DNA of 64,000 nt, taken from assembly GCF_000341145.1 (NCBI RefSeq), contig NZ_ANBE01000021.1, positions 34,728-98,727 of the forward strand. The letters run 5' to 3'. The notes under the pieces were generated by a model. It worked only from the letters and a program-made list of their open reading frames with translations, did not search any database and was not told the DNA's origin. A program made the translations under genes and the position numbers. Shown in pieces: positions 36,947 to 45,542 of the stretch (position 1 is the stretch's first letter; every line of letters starts with the position of its first letter). The DNA is from Nocardiopsis xinjiangensis YIM 90004 (GTDB lineage: Bacteria; Actinomycetota; Actinomycetes; Streptosporangiales; Streptosporangiaceae).

Positions 36947-37547
36947 GGTGGACTCCAGGGTTTCTCGGGTACCGCGGCAGGGACCTGTTGTGGCCGGTGC
37001 CCCGTGGGGCTCCGTGTTGTGTGCGGCCACGTCGCCGCGGTTCGAGCGCCCCCGCCGTACTCGTCGGCCGACGGGCCCGCTCCGCAAAGCTTGGTGAGGT
37101 ACGAACGATGCCGTTACCTCGCAGTTATTCTTTGCGCTCCGGATGCTAGCAGTAACCGACCGGCGGCAGTCGAGACTTCTTTCTGTGGCCAATGTCACAC
37201 GCAACGATCGAATCTCATCTGTGTCGCATAATGTTTGGGCAGTTGGAAGTCGCTGTGTGGCACGTGTGTACGAAAAATGAGCGCGAGCTAAAAACACCCC
37301 CATCCGGGGTTCCCTGTCGCGAGTCTCACCCAGGTATCGCACCTGATGTCCCGAAGCTGTCGCATACCGTGACTTTGCGCTGGTGAGGAGTTCTTGACCG
37401 AGTCGGGCCACCTCTTTGCCCCTTCCGGGACCTGCTCCCGTGCGGGGACTCCGCGGCCGATGGTCACTGCCTCACCCCCGCTGGTCCGCGCGCACGCGCG
37501 CGTGGAGGAGACTGCCTCCAGGACGACCCGAGGAGAGAAGCGGCCAC
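36947..37547. other. 601-bp divergent intergenic region with lower GC
   Basis: No gene seen. GC drops clearly at about 37100-37400. An interrupted inverted repeat GAGGTA (37096-37101) / TACCTC (37115-37120), enclosing AACGATGCCGTT, is a candidate operator or hairpin. TTGACC at about 37394 could be a -35 element for the MFS gene, but no matching -10 is evident. Confidence 0.4.
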
Positions 37548-38840
37548 GTGACACAGACACAGACATCCGACGACAGGACTTCCCGAGGAGTGGAAACGGT
37601 GTCCACCGAACCCACCGGCGGTGCCCGTGCCTGGATCGTCTGGGGGGTCGCCGTCGGCGGCTACTTCCTCGCCATGCTCCACCGCAACGGCCTCGGAGTG
37701 GCGGCCCTGGAGGCGCAGGCACGCTTCGACGCCGGCCCGGCCCTGTTGTCGATGCTGCCGATGCTGCAGCTCCTCGTCTACGTCCTCTTCCAGATCCCCG
37801 CAGGCCTGCTCGCCGACCGCATGGGCCCCCGCTACACGCTCGTCCTCGGTATCGGGGCGATGGTGATCGGCTCCGGGTGCTTCGCCCTGGCGCCCAACAT
37901 CGAACTCGCCGTCGCCGGACGTTTCCTCATCGGCCTCGGCGACGCCCTCGTCTTCCTCAACGTCATCAGGCTCGCCGCCCTGTGGTTCCCGCGCGCCCGC
38001 TACGCCCTCGTCAGCGGACTCACCGCCGTCGTCGGCGGCACCGGACAGGTCGCCAGCGCCGCGCCCCTGGCCTGGGCCCTGGACGGGTTCGGATGGGTCG
38101 TCGCCTTCATGAGCGTGACCGTACTGACCGCCGCCATGGCCCTGCTCGTGCTCCTCGTCGTCCGCGACCGTCCCGAGGGCGCCGCAGGGCGCTCCACCGT
38201 CGCCGACCCGCTCCCCGTGTGGGCCGCGCTCAAGGAGGCCCTGGCCGCCCGCGGTCCCCGCATCGGCATGGCCCACCACGCCGCGATCATGGCGCCCTTC
38301 ACGATGCTGATGGTGCTGTGGGGTTACCCCTTCCTCGTGGACGGGCTCGGCCTGGACGCGGGCACCGCCGCCGGCACCCTGACCGCGGTGGCAGCCGCGC
38401 CTCTGTGGATGGCCCCGCTCGCCGGTGCGGCGATCGGCCGCAGCACCAAGATCCGCACCGGCATGGCCCTGACCCTGGGCGGAACCCTCTCGCTGGGATG
38501 GCTCCTCATGGTCCTGTGGCCCACCGGCGAGGTGCCCACCTGGCTCGGCCTGGCCGTCATGGGGGCCAGCGCCGTCGGCCAGACCCTCGCGCCCACGATC
38601 TCCTTCGACTTCGCCCGCGACGGGATCCCCGCCGGCCGCACCGGCGTCGCCTCCGGACTGGTCAACATGAGCGGCTTCACCACCGCCGTGCTCTGCACCG
38701 TCGCCGCCGGTGCCGTGCTGGAGGGCCTGCCCGACGGCCCCGGCGCCTTCCAGCCGGCGTTCGCGCCCATGGCCGTGGCCACCACCGCCGCCACGAGCGT
38801 GCTCTTCCTCCTGATCCTGCGCGGCCGCAAGGACGCGTGA
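37548..38840 (+). CDS. MFS transporter
   Basis: A 430-residue major facilitator with about twelve transmembrane helices. The loop 2-3 signature reads GLLADRMGPRYTL (near residue 82), and the mid-region has GRFLIGLGDALVFLNVIRL. The closest general resemblance is to NarK/oxalate-type or anion symporters, but the substrate cannot be named. The GTG at 37548-37550 lies behind AGGAGAGAAG; the open frame reaching 37416 is not needed, and a GTG at about 37599 is another option. It stands alone with its own terminator, divergent from the 36560 gene. Confidence 0.85.
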   Translation: MTQTQTSDDRTSRGVETVSTEPTGGARAWIVWGVAVGGYFLAMLHRNGLGVAALEAQARFDAGPALLSMLPMLQLLVYVLFQIPAGLLADRMGPRYTLVLGIGAMVIGSGCFALAPNIELAVAGRFLIGLGDALVFLNVIRLAALWFPRARYALVSGLTAVVGGTGQVASAAPLAWALDGFGWVVAFMSVTVLTAAMALLVLLVVRDRPEGAAGRSTVADPLPVWAALKEALAARGPRIGMAHHAAIMAPFTMLMVLWGYPFLVDGLGLDAGTAAGTLTAVAAAPLWMAPLAGAAIGRSTKIRTGMALTLGGTLSLGWLLMVLWPTGEVPTWLGLAVMGASAVGQTLAPTISFDFARDGIPAGRTGVASGLVNMSGFTTAVLCTVAAGAVLEGLPDGPGAFQPAFAPMAVATTAATSVLFLLILRGRKDA

Positions 38841-38909
38841 AGCCCACGGCCGCGGGAAACCGGGAACGGAACGCAGGAACAGGGGGCCGGGACGCAGCCC
38901 GGGTTCCAA

Positions 38910-38952
38910 CGGTGGCCGCAAGACCCTGACTCTCAGGAGGTCGCGGCCACCG
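38910..38952. terminator. Hairpin between the MFS gene and the 40-aa gene
   Basis: CGGTGGCCGC (38910-38919) and GCGGCCACCG (38943-38952) pair perfectly over a 23-base loop. It lies between the stops at 38840 and 38968 and may serve both strands. Confidence 0.6.
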
Positions 38953-38967
38953 TCTCGTGTACGGGTC

Positions 38968-39090
38968 TCAGGGGCGGGTGAAGGCGTAGGGCGGCAGGGC
39001 GGGAACGTCGGCGCCGGGGGAGAGGCGGTGCTCCCGGCCGAGGAGCGGGCGGGCGCGGGGTGCAGCGTTCATGCTCTGCGGGATGGTCAT
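38968..39090 (-). CDS. Putative 40-residue peptide gene coupled to 39087-39794
   Basis: The ATG at 39088-39090 overlaps the stop of the upstream gene (ATGA). It has a near-perfect ribosome binding site, AGGAGGTG, 5 bases before it, inside the upstream gene. The 40-residue product starts MTIPQSMNAAPRARPLLGR and ends with SPGADVPALPPYAFTRP; it has no Cys and no membrane helix. The strong translation signal argues that it is real. I cannot name a family. A regulatory or leader-like peptide are both possible. Confidence 0.55.
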   Translation of the reverse strand: MTIPQSMNAAPRARPLLGREHRLSPGADVPALPPYAFTRP

Positions 39091-39794
39091 ACCGCCACCT
39101 CCTGGGCGCGTCGCTGCTGCTGTCGCCGGCGGAGACGGGACAGGTGCGGAAGGTGGTCCAGTCGGGACGGTATCCGAGCTGTGCAGGCGTGGGGAGCTGC
39201 GGCGGCCTCCGGCGCTCGCGCGGCGGGTACGCGCGGACCGCGCACGGGCGGCGAAGGGACGGGGAGGGTGACGAGGGCGCGGGTGTCGGCGCCCCACCCG
39301 GCGAGGCGGTCGGTGGCGATGCGTTGGCGCCGGTCGCCCTCGCGCCGGGCGCGGTTGCGCTCGGGGGTCCGGTCGTGCTCGAGGGAGCGTTCGTGGGCGC
39401 TGAAGTAGGGGCGGACGAGGGCGACCTCGTCGGCGGGGAACCGGTCCGTGGACGGTGCGAGGGTGGTGCGCTCCGGGGCGGTCGGCGCCTGGTCGGAGGG
39501 CCGGCCGGTGGGCGGGCGCGCAGTGGCGGCGCGCTGGTCGCGGCGGGTGCGCTCGTGGAAGAGGGCCGTTTGTGCGGGCACGCGGACCGGCTGAGCGGGG
39601 AGCGCGGGCGCGTAGCGGCGGACCCGGCGTGCGCTGCGGCGCCCGGCGAAGATCCGGCTGAGGGAGAACCGTCCGCCGGGGAACCGGCGTGTGGCGGTGT
39701 TCTGCCTGGTGGTGTGCCGTCCGCGGGGTGCGCGGAACAGGTTGTGGAGCAGGTTCTGGGCAGAGCCGAAAACGGCAGCGATACACTTGGGCAT
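39087..39794 (-). CDS. Arg-rich hypothetical protein
   Basis: A 235-residue, Arg- and Ala-rich, probably cytosolic protein with no membrane segment. The most structured part is near residues 120-165: FPADEVALVRPYFSAHERS and ERNRARREGDRRQRIATDRL. This has the look of small actinomycete proteins with a 'DEVALVRPY...HER' core that are common next to other short genes. The N-terminus (MPKCIAAVFGSAQNLLHNLF) is amphipathic. AAGGA lies about 11 bases before the ATG at 39792-39794. Function unknown. It overlaps the short downstream gene by four bases. Confidence 0.6.
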   Translation of the reverse strand: MPKCIAAVFGSAQNLLHNLFRAPRGRHTTRQNTATRRFPGGRFSLSRIFAGRRSARRVRRYAPALPAQPVRVPAQTALFHERTRRDQRAATARPPTGRPSDQAPTAPERTTLAPSTDRFPADEVALVRPYFSAHERSLEHDRTPERNRARREGDRRQRIATDRLAGWGADTRALVTLPVPSPPVRGPRVPAARAPEAAAAPHACTARIPSRLDHLPHLSRLRRRQQQRRAQEVAV

Positions 39795-40163
39795 GCTGGC
39801 AAAGTCCTTGTCATAAGGAGAGATGGTTGCTGGCCACGGCCCCGGGCGGTTTTAACCGTCGCGGGGTCACCGCGTTTTCAATTGTGGGAAAGCTCCCTGA
39901 GGTGGTCGGGGATGAGCCGTATGGGAAGAAGCGTAGGGCACGGCTCTGACCAAAAGACGCCGTTCGGGGAGAACGGTTCCGACTTTTTCCTCCACGGAGG
40001 GCGGATGCGTTCTCCTTTTTGTGCTCCCCGAGGGTGGATTGTCGGGATAATTCGCCCTCCGAATTCCTGCGGATCACGGCACACGAACGCCCCCGAGAAG
40101 CGGTCGATACAGCTCCTCGGGGGCGGCGGGCGACGGGCGGCGGGCGGCCCGGCCACGTCGGAG
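39795..40163. other. 369-bp gap upstream of the 39794 gene
   Basis: No credible gene. It holds the promoter region of the 39794 gene and, at its right end, the terminator of the ABC transporter operon (40088-40125). A run of A/T-rich tracts at 39850-40030 stands out from the GC-rich surroundings. Confidence 0.4.
40088..40125 (-). terminator. Terminator of the ABC transporter operon
   Basis: CGCCCCCGAG and CTCGGGGGCG form a perfect 10-bp stem with an 18-base loop, 39 bases past the permease stop. Confidence 0.7.
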
Positions 40164-41017
40164 TCAGCGCGGTTCGCCCTGGTCCCAGCGGAAGAGACGC
40201 ACCGCCAGCGCCGTGACGAGCACGGCGGTCCCGGCCACGACCATCACCGACAGCCACACCGGGTGGGTGGACCCCCCGTGCGGCATCAGCCCGAGGAGCA
40301 GGTCGGCGAAGAAGCTCGTGGGCAGCCACGACAGGGCACTGTCGAGCGGGGCCGGCAGCGTGTTCAACGGCAACACCAGGCCGCTGAGGAGGAACGGCAC
40401 CATCTGGAAGAACACGCTCACGTTCCACGCGCTCTCCGCCGTGGCCGACAGGCCGCCGAGCAGGTAACCGATCGAGCCGAACAGCGCCACGCCCAGCAGC
40501 GCCACACCGAACAGGGCCGGGGCGTTCTCGGCGGGCGCCAGACCGAGGGCGATCCCGACCGTGATGAGCAGGACGATCTGGGCCAGAACCAGACCGAGCC
40601 GGGCGGGTACGTGCGTCAGGATCAGGCGGGCGCGGCCCACCGGGGTGGTGCCGAGCAGGCGGAGCGTGCCCCGGGCGCGGGCGTCGGCCAGGGAGGCGGC
40701 GGTGGCCATCAACGGCGAGGTGGAGACCGCCAGGAAGATGACGAGTGGCACGACCATGCCGGAGAACCCGGGCCCGGAACCCGACTCGGGCACCACGAAC
40801 GCCATGCCGAAGAAGAGCGTGGCCAGCCCCAGTGGCAGGAGCAGCGAAGTCACGAACCCCCGGCGTTCCCGGACGAACTCCCGGGACTGCACACGCAGGA
40901 GTTGGGCGGTGGGCCCGGGCCTACGGGAGGGCGGGCCGTCGGGGTCGGGGCCGGCCGTGCCACCGTTCATGGCGGCGGTCGTGCTGCCGGTGATGGCGCC
41001 CATCGCGGCTTCGGTGC

Positions 41018-41021
<4 letters not shown>
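40164..41021 (-). CDS. ABC-2 type transporter permease
   Basis: A 285-residue permease with six hydrophobic segments after a cytosolic Gly/Pro-rich N-terminus of about 40 residues. Typical ABC-2 features are the segment RVQSREFVRERRGFVTSLLL before helix 1, the ADARARGTLRLLGTTPVGR coupling loop at about 112-130, and a late helix ALSWLPTSFFADLLLGL. It starts at the ATG 41019-41021, overlapping the ATP-binding gene's stop by four bases, so the two are coupled. The pair is probably an exporter for a drug, lipid or peptide; the substrate is not indicated. Confidence 0.88.
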
Positions 41022-41791
<770 letters not shown>

Positions 41792-41804
41792 GATTCCACG
41801 GTGG

Positions 41805-41829
41805 CACTTGCTTTCCATGTTGGCAAGTG
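41805..41829. promoter_or_regulatory. Inverted repeat upstream of the ABC operon
   Basis: CACTTGC (41805-41811) and GCAAGTG (41823-41829) are perfect 7-bp arms over 11 bases. The repeat is 13 bases upstream of the ATP-binding gene start and inside the gap to the divergent antitoxin gene. Its form suits binding of a dimeric repressor such as a GntR- or TetR-type protein; none is encoded beside it. Confidence 0.5.
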
Positions 41830-41969
41830 ATTTCGGTGGAGGCATCCTGTTTTGGATCGGGCATGGTTGCTGGGGGCAGGGACAGGGCGGATCCGTGTGT
41901 CCGCATGTTCCGGGCTCTCGACCTGGAGTCTCCTGGCGATATCGTCGGATCACTCTGGGAGGTGTTCGT

Positions 41970-42191
41970 ATGGCCGACGTGCTGATCCGCGGCGTTCCGG
42001 GCGGGGTACTCAGAGCCATCGACGCGGACGCGAAGAGACAGGGGCTGTCCCGCAGTGAGTACCTGCGCCGCAGCCTCGAACGCACGGCCCGCACAACAGA
42101 AGCATCGGTGACCGTGACCGACCTCGAAGCCTTCTCCGAAGCCTTCGCCGGTCTGGAGGACCCCGACGTGATGAAGCGGGCGTGGGGATGA
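41970..42191 (+). CDS. Ribbon-helix-helix antitoxin (FitA/VapB-like)
   Basis: A 73-residue DNA-binding antitoxin. The N-terminal RHH motif is MADVLIRGVPGGVLRAIDA then QGLSRSEYLRRSL; the C-terminal tail (DLEAFSEAFAGLEDPDVMKRAWG) is the toxin-wrapping part. The ATG at 41970 follows GGGAGGTG at 7 bases. Antitoxin and toxin genes overlap by ATGA at 42188, a typical vapBC layout, but the toxin itself is destroyed. The protein could still repress its own promoter or neutralise a related toxin elsewhere. Confidence 0.8.
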   Translation: MADVLIRGVPGGVLRAIDADAKRQGLSRSEYLRRSLERTARTTEASVTVTDLEAFSEAFAGLEDPDVMKRAWG

Positions 42192-42284
42192 CCTGGTGAT
42201 CCACAAGTCCGCGTTCGTGCGTCTGGGTTCGAGCTGATCGTCGAAGTCACCGGGCAGCCTGTGGAGCGCCTCCGGACCTCCTGA
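42188..42284 (+). pseudogene. Internally deleted VapC toxin remnant
   Basis: The ATG overlaps the antitoxin stop. After a one-base shift the next codons give LVIHKSAFVRL, the usual first strand of a PIN toxin (consensus V-D-S/T-A). At about 42222 the reading jumps frame to GFELIVEVTGQPVERLRTS, stop at 42282-42284. That is the usual last segment of VapC (DF..IA.VTGQP). Roughly 100 central codons, with most acidic active-site residues, are missing. It is a dead toxin. Confidence 0.7.
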
Positions 42285-42406
42285 AGAGGCCGGATATGAC
42301 AACGGCCCCAGGAATCCGTTCGTGGACGCCGGGGGCCGGATGAGGGTCGAGCTCGGAGGGGTAGAGGTTCTAGGAAGGGCCGAGGTCGCCGGCCGGGAAA
42401 AGACCT

Positions 42407-43531
42407 CTAACTCTGCGGGGAGTAAAGCCCCACGGGGCGCTTATCGTTGGTGATGTCGTCATCGTCTCCGAAGTCCGGCGCGGTGAAGGCGAGTTCGGGC
42501 TCGGCTTCGCTGTCCATCTCCTGCCAGTAGTAACCGTCGTCGGTTTTTAGGAGCGCACGGTCGCTGTCGCTGTCGTACCAGTGTCGGAGAATTGGGTTGC
42601 CCTCGGCCTCTACCAGCAGTTCTTCGTCGCTCACCGTGCCGTCGGCATCCAGCGCAAACACGGACAGCGCTGTGTACTGGTTCTCCTGCGCCGAACCGTC
42701 CAACGGACCGATGTACAGACCCTCGCTCCCGCGGACGAAGTTCCACGGCATGACGTCTCCGCTGTCGGAATCGGCCAAGAACTCCAGCCCGGCGTCGTTC
42801 TCCTCCTCGGTATTGCTGTACACGGTCAACTCGTTGTTCTCGGTGATCGTGTACGCGCTACTGGGCGCCGACATCCTGGTGGTGCTCTGATTGGCCTGCT
42901 CCTCCTCGACCTGGCCAGCGGAAAATGAGGGGTTCGGTGCGCTTCCGACTTCTTCTGGTTCGGCCTCCGGGTCGTCCAGGTCGACGGCGAGTATCCGGGA
43001 GTCCTCTTCACCGTGCTCGGTGCGCTCCTCGAACCAGAGCTGGGTGCCGTCCGGGCTGAACTGCGGAGATTCGTAGGTGATTTCGCCGTCGTTGAAGCTC
43101 GCCCCTTCCTCCGGGGCGAGCGTGCTTCCAGGCTCGTAGGCCTGGCCCTGATCGTCGAGCACGCCCAGGAGCAAGCCTTGTTGGGTCGGCGTCACGGTAT
43201 GGCCGAAGCCGGGGGCGAAGGAGAAGTCGCCGGACTTACGCGGATAGTAGCCACCATCGTCCTCTGCCGCTTGCAAGCTGAAATTCTGGAGGCCCACACG
43301 CGTGTCCAGGCTGCCGTCCTCGGGATCGTGGAAGGTCAGAAACAACTCGTGGTCGGCATCGTGGAAGAAGACCATGCCGGAGAGGTCCGGGCCGGGGGAG
43401 TCGGCCTCGGTACTCTCCTGGCCTTGCTCCTGTGGTGCCTGTTCCGCCTCACCCGAGCAGGCCGCAGTCGCTCCCAAAGCGAACAAGGCCAGGTAAGCGG
43501 GGGCGCGCAGCAGATGTCTGGTGTCCCTCAC
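42407..43531 (-). CDS. Lipoprotein related to the 18291-19451 lipoprotein
   Basis: A 374-residue lipoprotein with lipobox ATAAC (Cys25) and a very acidic beta-rich mature domain. The segment FLTFHDPEDGSLDTRVGL parallels TLVFHDPETGQPEQRFGL of the ESX-island lipoprotein, and ALLKTDDGYYW near the C-terminus parallels VLLQTEDQWFR, so the two are probably paralogs. QFSPDGTQLWFEERTE suggests a propeller blade. The GTG at 43529-43531 follows GAGG. It lies alone, upstream of a DUF397/XRE locus on the same strand. Function unknown. Confidence 0.75.
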   Translation of the reverse strand: MRDTRHLLRAPAYLALFALGATAACSGEAEQAPQEQGQESTEADSPGPDLSGMVFFHDADHELFLTFHDPEDGSLDTRVGLQNFSLQAAEDDGGYYPRKSGDFSFAPGFGHTVTPTQQGLLLGVLDDQGQAYEPGSTLAPEEGASFNDGEITYESPQFSPDGTQLWFEERTEHGEEDSRILAVDLDDPEAEPEEVGSAPNPSFSAGQVEEEQANQSTTRMSAPSSAYTITENNELTVYSNTEEENDAGLEFLADSDSGDVMPWNFVRGSEGLYIGPLDGSAQENQYTALSVFALDADGTVSDEELLVEAEGNPILRHWYDSDSDRALLKTDDGYYWQEMDSEAEPELAFTAPDFGDDDDITNDKRPVGLYSPQS

Positions 43532-43755
43532 AGCAGGTCCTCACAACATCGGGGGTGTTTCGATGGCACCGAAGCAGGACCGGGAGATCGGTCTCTTGCG
43601 TTATGGGCCGACCATGATGATCGCGTACCGCGATTCTCTGAACACACCCGGGGAAGGTTTGCGGCCGGGGCAAAGTGAATGTGTCCGACCCGAGCTCCTT
43701 CTACTGAAGCTTCCTGCCAGGTGACGGGGCAGACTCAGGACATGCCGACCACAAA

Positions 43756-43786
43756 GCCCCGGGTGTCTTTCGGGGACGCCCGGGGC
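43756..43786 (-). terminator. Terminator of the XRE-DUF397 pair
   Basis: GCCCCGGGTGTC and GACGCCCGGGGC form a 12-bp stem with one mismatch. On the minus strand TTT follows. It lies 15 bases beyond the DUF397 gene stop. Confidence 0.75.
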
Positions 43787-43800
43787 CGGAGAGGGAAGTT

Positions 43801-43992
43801 CTAGGAGGGGCCGGGGCCGCCGACCTTCAGATCGGAGACGAAGAGCGCGAACGCTTCTGGCGTGAAGCCGAGGGTGGCGAGGTGTCGGTGTTGGGTGTCG
43901 CGTACGTGCACGGCCTTGGGGGTCTCCGCGACCTCGACGCAGTTGCCCCCGTGGTTGCCGCTGTAGCTGGACTTATGCCAGTTGAGTTCCAT
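43801..43992 (-). CDS. DUF397 domain protein
   Basis: A 63-residue protein with the DUF397 pattern: LNWHKSSYSGNHGGNCVEVA, then VHVRDTQHR and a C-terminal helix FTPEAFALFVSDLK. These small proteins are very common in actinomycetes right after an XRE regulator, and the pairs behave like regulatory or antitoxin-like switches. The start overlaps the XRE stop by 20 bases, so they are translated together. Cys and Asn in the GNC turn are conserved in the family. Confidence 0.92.
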   Translation of the reverse strand: MELNWHKSSYSGNHGGNCVEVAETPKAVHVRDTQHRHLATLGFTPEAFALFVSDLKVGGPGPS

Positions 43993-44815
43993 CGAAGCCT
44001 TCCTTCAACTTCATCAGTAGCCGCTGTGACTCGGCCGGGGACAGCGCCACCTCCTGCAAGTCGCCGAACTGCAGTGACAGGGTGCGGATGCCCTCGCGAT
44101 CATGGACCATCCTGCCAGCAAGGGCTTCTTCCACGTACGCGAGATCCCTACCGTCCTTGAGAGACAGAAGGGTGAAGGGGCCGGTAAGCCCGGGGTGCCC
44201 GTCGCGCTCGGTGGGGATCACCAGCACTTTGAGCAGGCGCTGATCCATCAGGTTGAGCATCCGTGAGATCTGTGCCGACATGATGGACGTTCCCCCGGTC
44301 GGGCGAGTGAGTACCACTTCGTCGAGGACGGCCACCATGTGCGGGGGAGCTGAGCTCTCCCAGATCCTCTGGCGTTCCATGCGCCCTATGACGAGGCGTT
44401 CCACGGCGTTGTGTGGTTCGCGTGGATTCCCACCCGTGAGGGCGGCACGCGCAAAGTCCTCGGTCTGCAGGAGGCCAGGTACCAGCTGGGGCTCGTACAC
44501 GCGGAACATCCGCGTCAGCGGCTCCACGTCGACGAGCTCGCCGATGAAGTGCGGATACGCGTCGTTCTGCATCTTGCGCCAGAGCGATTCGAGCAGGCCG
44601 CCACCGTTGAGCAGTTCGTCCGCTTTCTGGGAGAATTCCAGGCTCGGATATCGTTCCCCGCGCTCGATGGCACCGACGAGCTGGGGCGATATCTGGGCAC
44701 GCCCGGACACGGTTCTCTGCGACGTCTCCGACAGGCTGCGCAACCGAGCCAATTCGGTGCCGAACTGCCTCAATGTCTGATTCTCCGCAGCGGGAACCTT
44801 CTTGGCCATGGCCAT
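43973..44815 (-). CDS. XRE-family regulator with DUF5753 domain
   Basis: A 280-residue DNA-binding protein. The N-terminal helix-turn-helix is at about residues 15-70, with LRQFGTELARLRSLSETSQ and SGRAQISPQLVGAIERGERY. The C-terminal DUF5753 domain starts near 95: VEPLTRMFRVYEPQLVPGLL, TEDFARAAL, then LTRPTGGTSIMSAQISRM. Regulators of this type (BldB-partner-like) usually act with the DUF397 protein that follows. The ATG at 44813-44815 starts the conserved sequence; a second ATG two codons on is possible, and no clear ribosome binding site is seen. A 14-bp inverted repeat lies directly before the start. Confidence 0.9.
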   Translation of the reverse strand: MAMAKKVPAAENQTLRQFGTELARLRSLSETSQRTVSGRAQISPQLVGAIERGERYPSLEFSQKADELLNGGGLLESLWRKMQNDAYPHFIGELVDVEPLTRMFRVYEPQLVPGLLQTEDFARAALTGGNPREPHNAVERLVIGRMERQRIWESSAPPHMVAVLDEVVLTRPTGGTSIMSAQISRMLNLMDQRLLKVLVIPTERDGHPGLTGPFTLLSLKDGRDLAYVEEALAGRMVHDREGIRTLSLQFGDLQEVALSPAESQRLLMKLKEGFDGTQLA

Positions 44816-44816
44816 A

Positions 44817-44861
44817 GGAAACCACGGGAGGGCCGACCCCACCACAGCTTCCGTGGTTTCC
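44817..44861. promoter_or_regulatory. Long inverted repeat at the XRE gene start
   Basis: GGAAACCACGG (44817-44827) pairs exactly with CCGTGGTTTCC (44851-44861). With one mismatch the arms extend to 14 bases, leaving 17-23 bases between. It abuts the XRE start codon and lies in the divergent gap to the 44928 gene, so it may be an autorepression operator or an mRNA hairpin hiding the start. Confidence 0.55.
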
Positions 44862-44927
44862 TTTCGTCGTTCTCCACTTGAGCTGTGTCTATGGCCACGC
44901 CAATCCCTGTGGCTCCATATTCGGTGC

Positions 44928-45314
44928 ATGGAATCACCGAGGAAGAACACGTCCAGAACCTGTTCCCGAAGCCACGTGCCCGCCGAGGAGGCCGGCCCTC
45001 GACCCGAGGACGGAGAAGGCCCCCGACCGCTCACCCGTAAGGAAGCCGCCCGTGACCTCCTCGTCTGCCTCAAGACCCGGGGGCTGCGCTTCGAGCTCGA
45101 CGTCTCCCGCCTGATGATCACCGCGAAACTCAATCACGCCACGCAGGCCGTGGTCCTCCGTGGTCAGGGAAGGGAGGCGCGGTGGTGCATGGTCTGGGAG
45201 ACCTTCTGCAGGGGGAGCGGCCCGAGCGTCGAACCCGTCCTCCCGATCGGGCAGGAATGGGAGCTGTCCCGGCGTCTGCTGGCCGTGCTCGAACTGGGTC
45301 AGCTCAAACTCTGA
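44928..45314 (+). CDS. Hypothetical protein divergent from the XRE regulator
   Basis: A 128-residue protein. The N-terminal third is polar and Pro/Arg-rich. The rest looks folded: RKEAARDLLVCLKTRGLRFEL, MITAKLNHATQAVVL, RWCMVWETFC and a final helix ELSRRLLAVLELGQLKL. No family recognised. Similar short genes often sit opposite XRE/DUF5753 regulators in actinomycetes and may be their targets. The ATG at 44928 has only a weak upstream site; the frame is open further upstream but that part overlaps the inverted repeat and the opposite gene's start. Confidence 0.55.
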   Translation: MESPRKNTSRTCSRSHVPAEEAGPRPEDGEGPRPLTRKEAARDLLVCLKTRGLRFELDVSRLMITAKLNHATQAVVLRGQGREARWCMVWETFCRGSGPSVEPVLPIGQEWELSRRLLAVLELGQLKL

Positions 45315-45542
45315 ATCCTTCGAGCCGTGAACTCCTCGAGCTCCGAGCCCGATCAGGGCAGAGTGACCCGGGCACGGCCACGTTCGGCCACCAGGGTGAC
45401 AGATGCGGTCACGGGTAGGGAAGCTGGAACCAACGTGCCGCGTGCGGCGTGCCCATCCCCTATCCCCCTGCACCGCCCAGCGGCAACGCCTTCGGCCTCT
45501 GGCGGTATACACCACACCTCAGCCTCAGGGGAGGCATTACGC

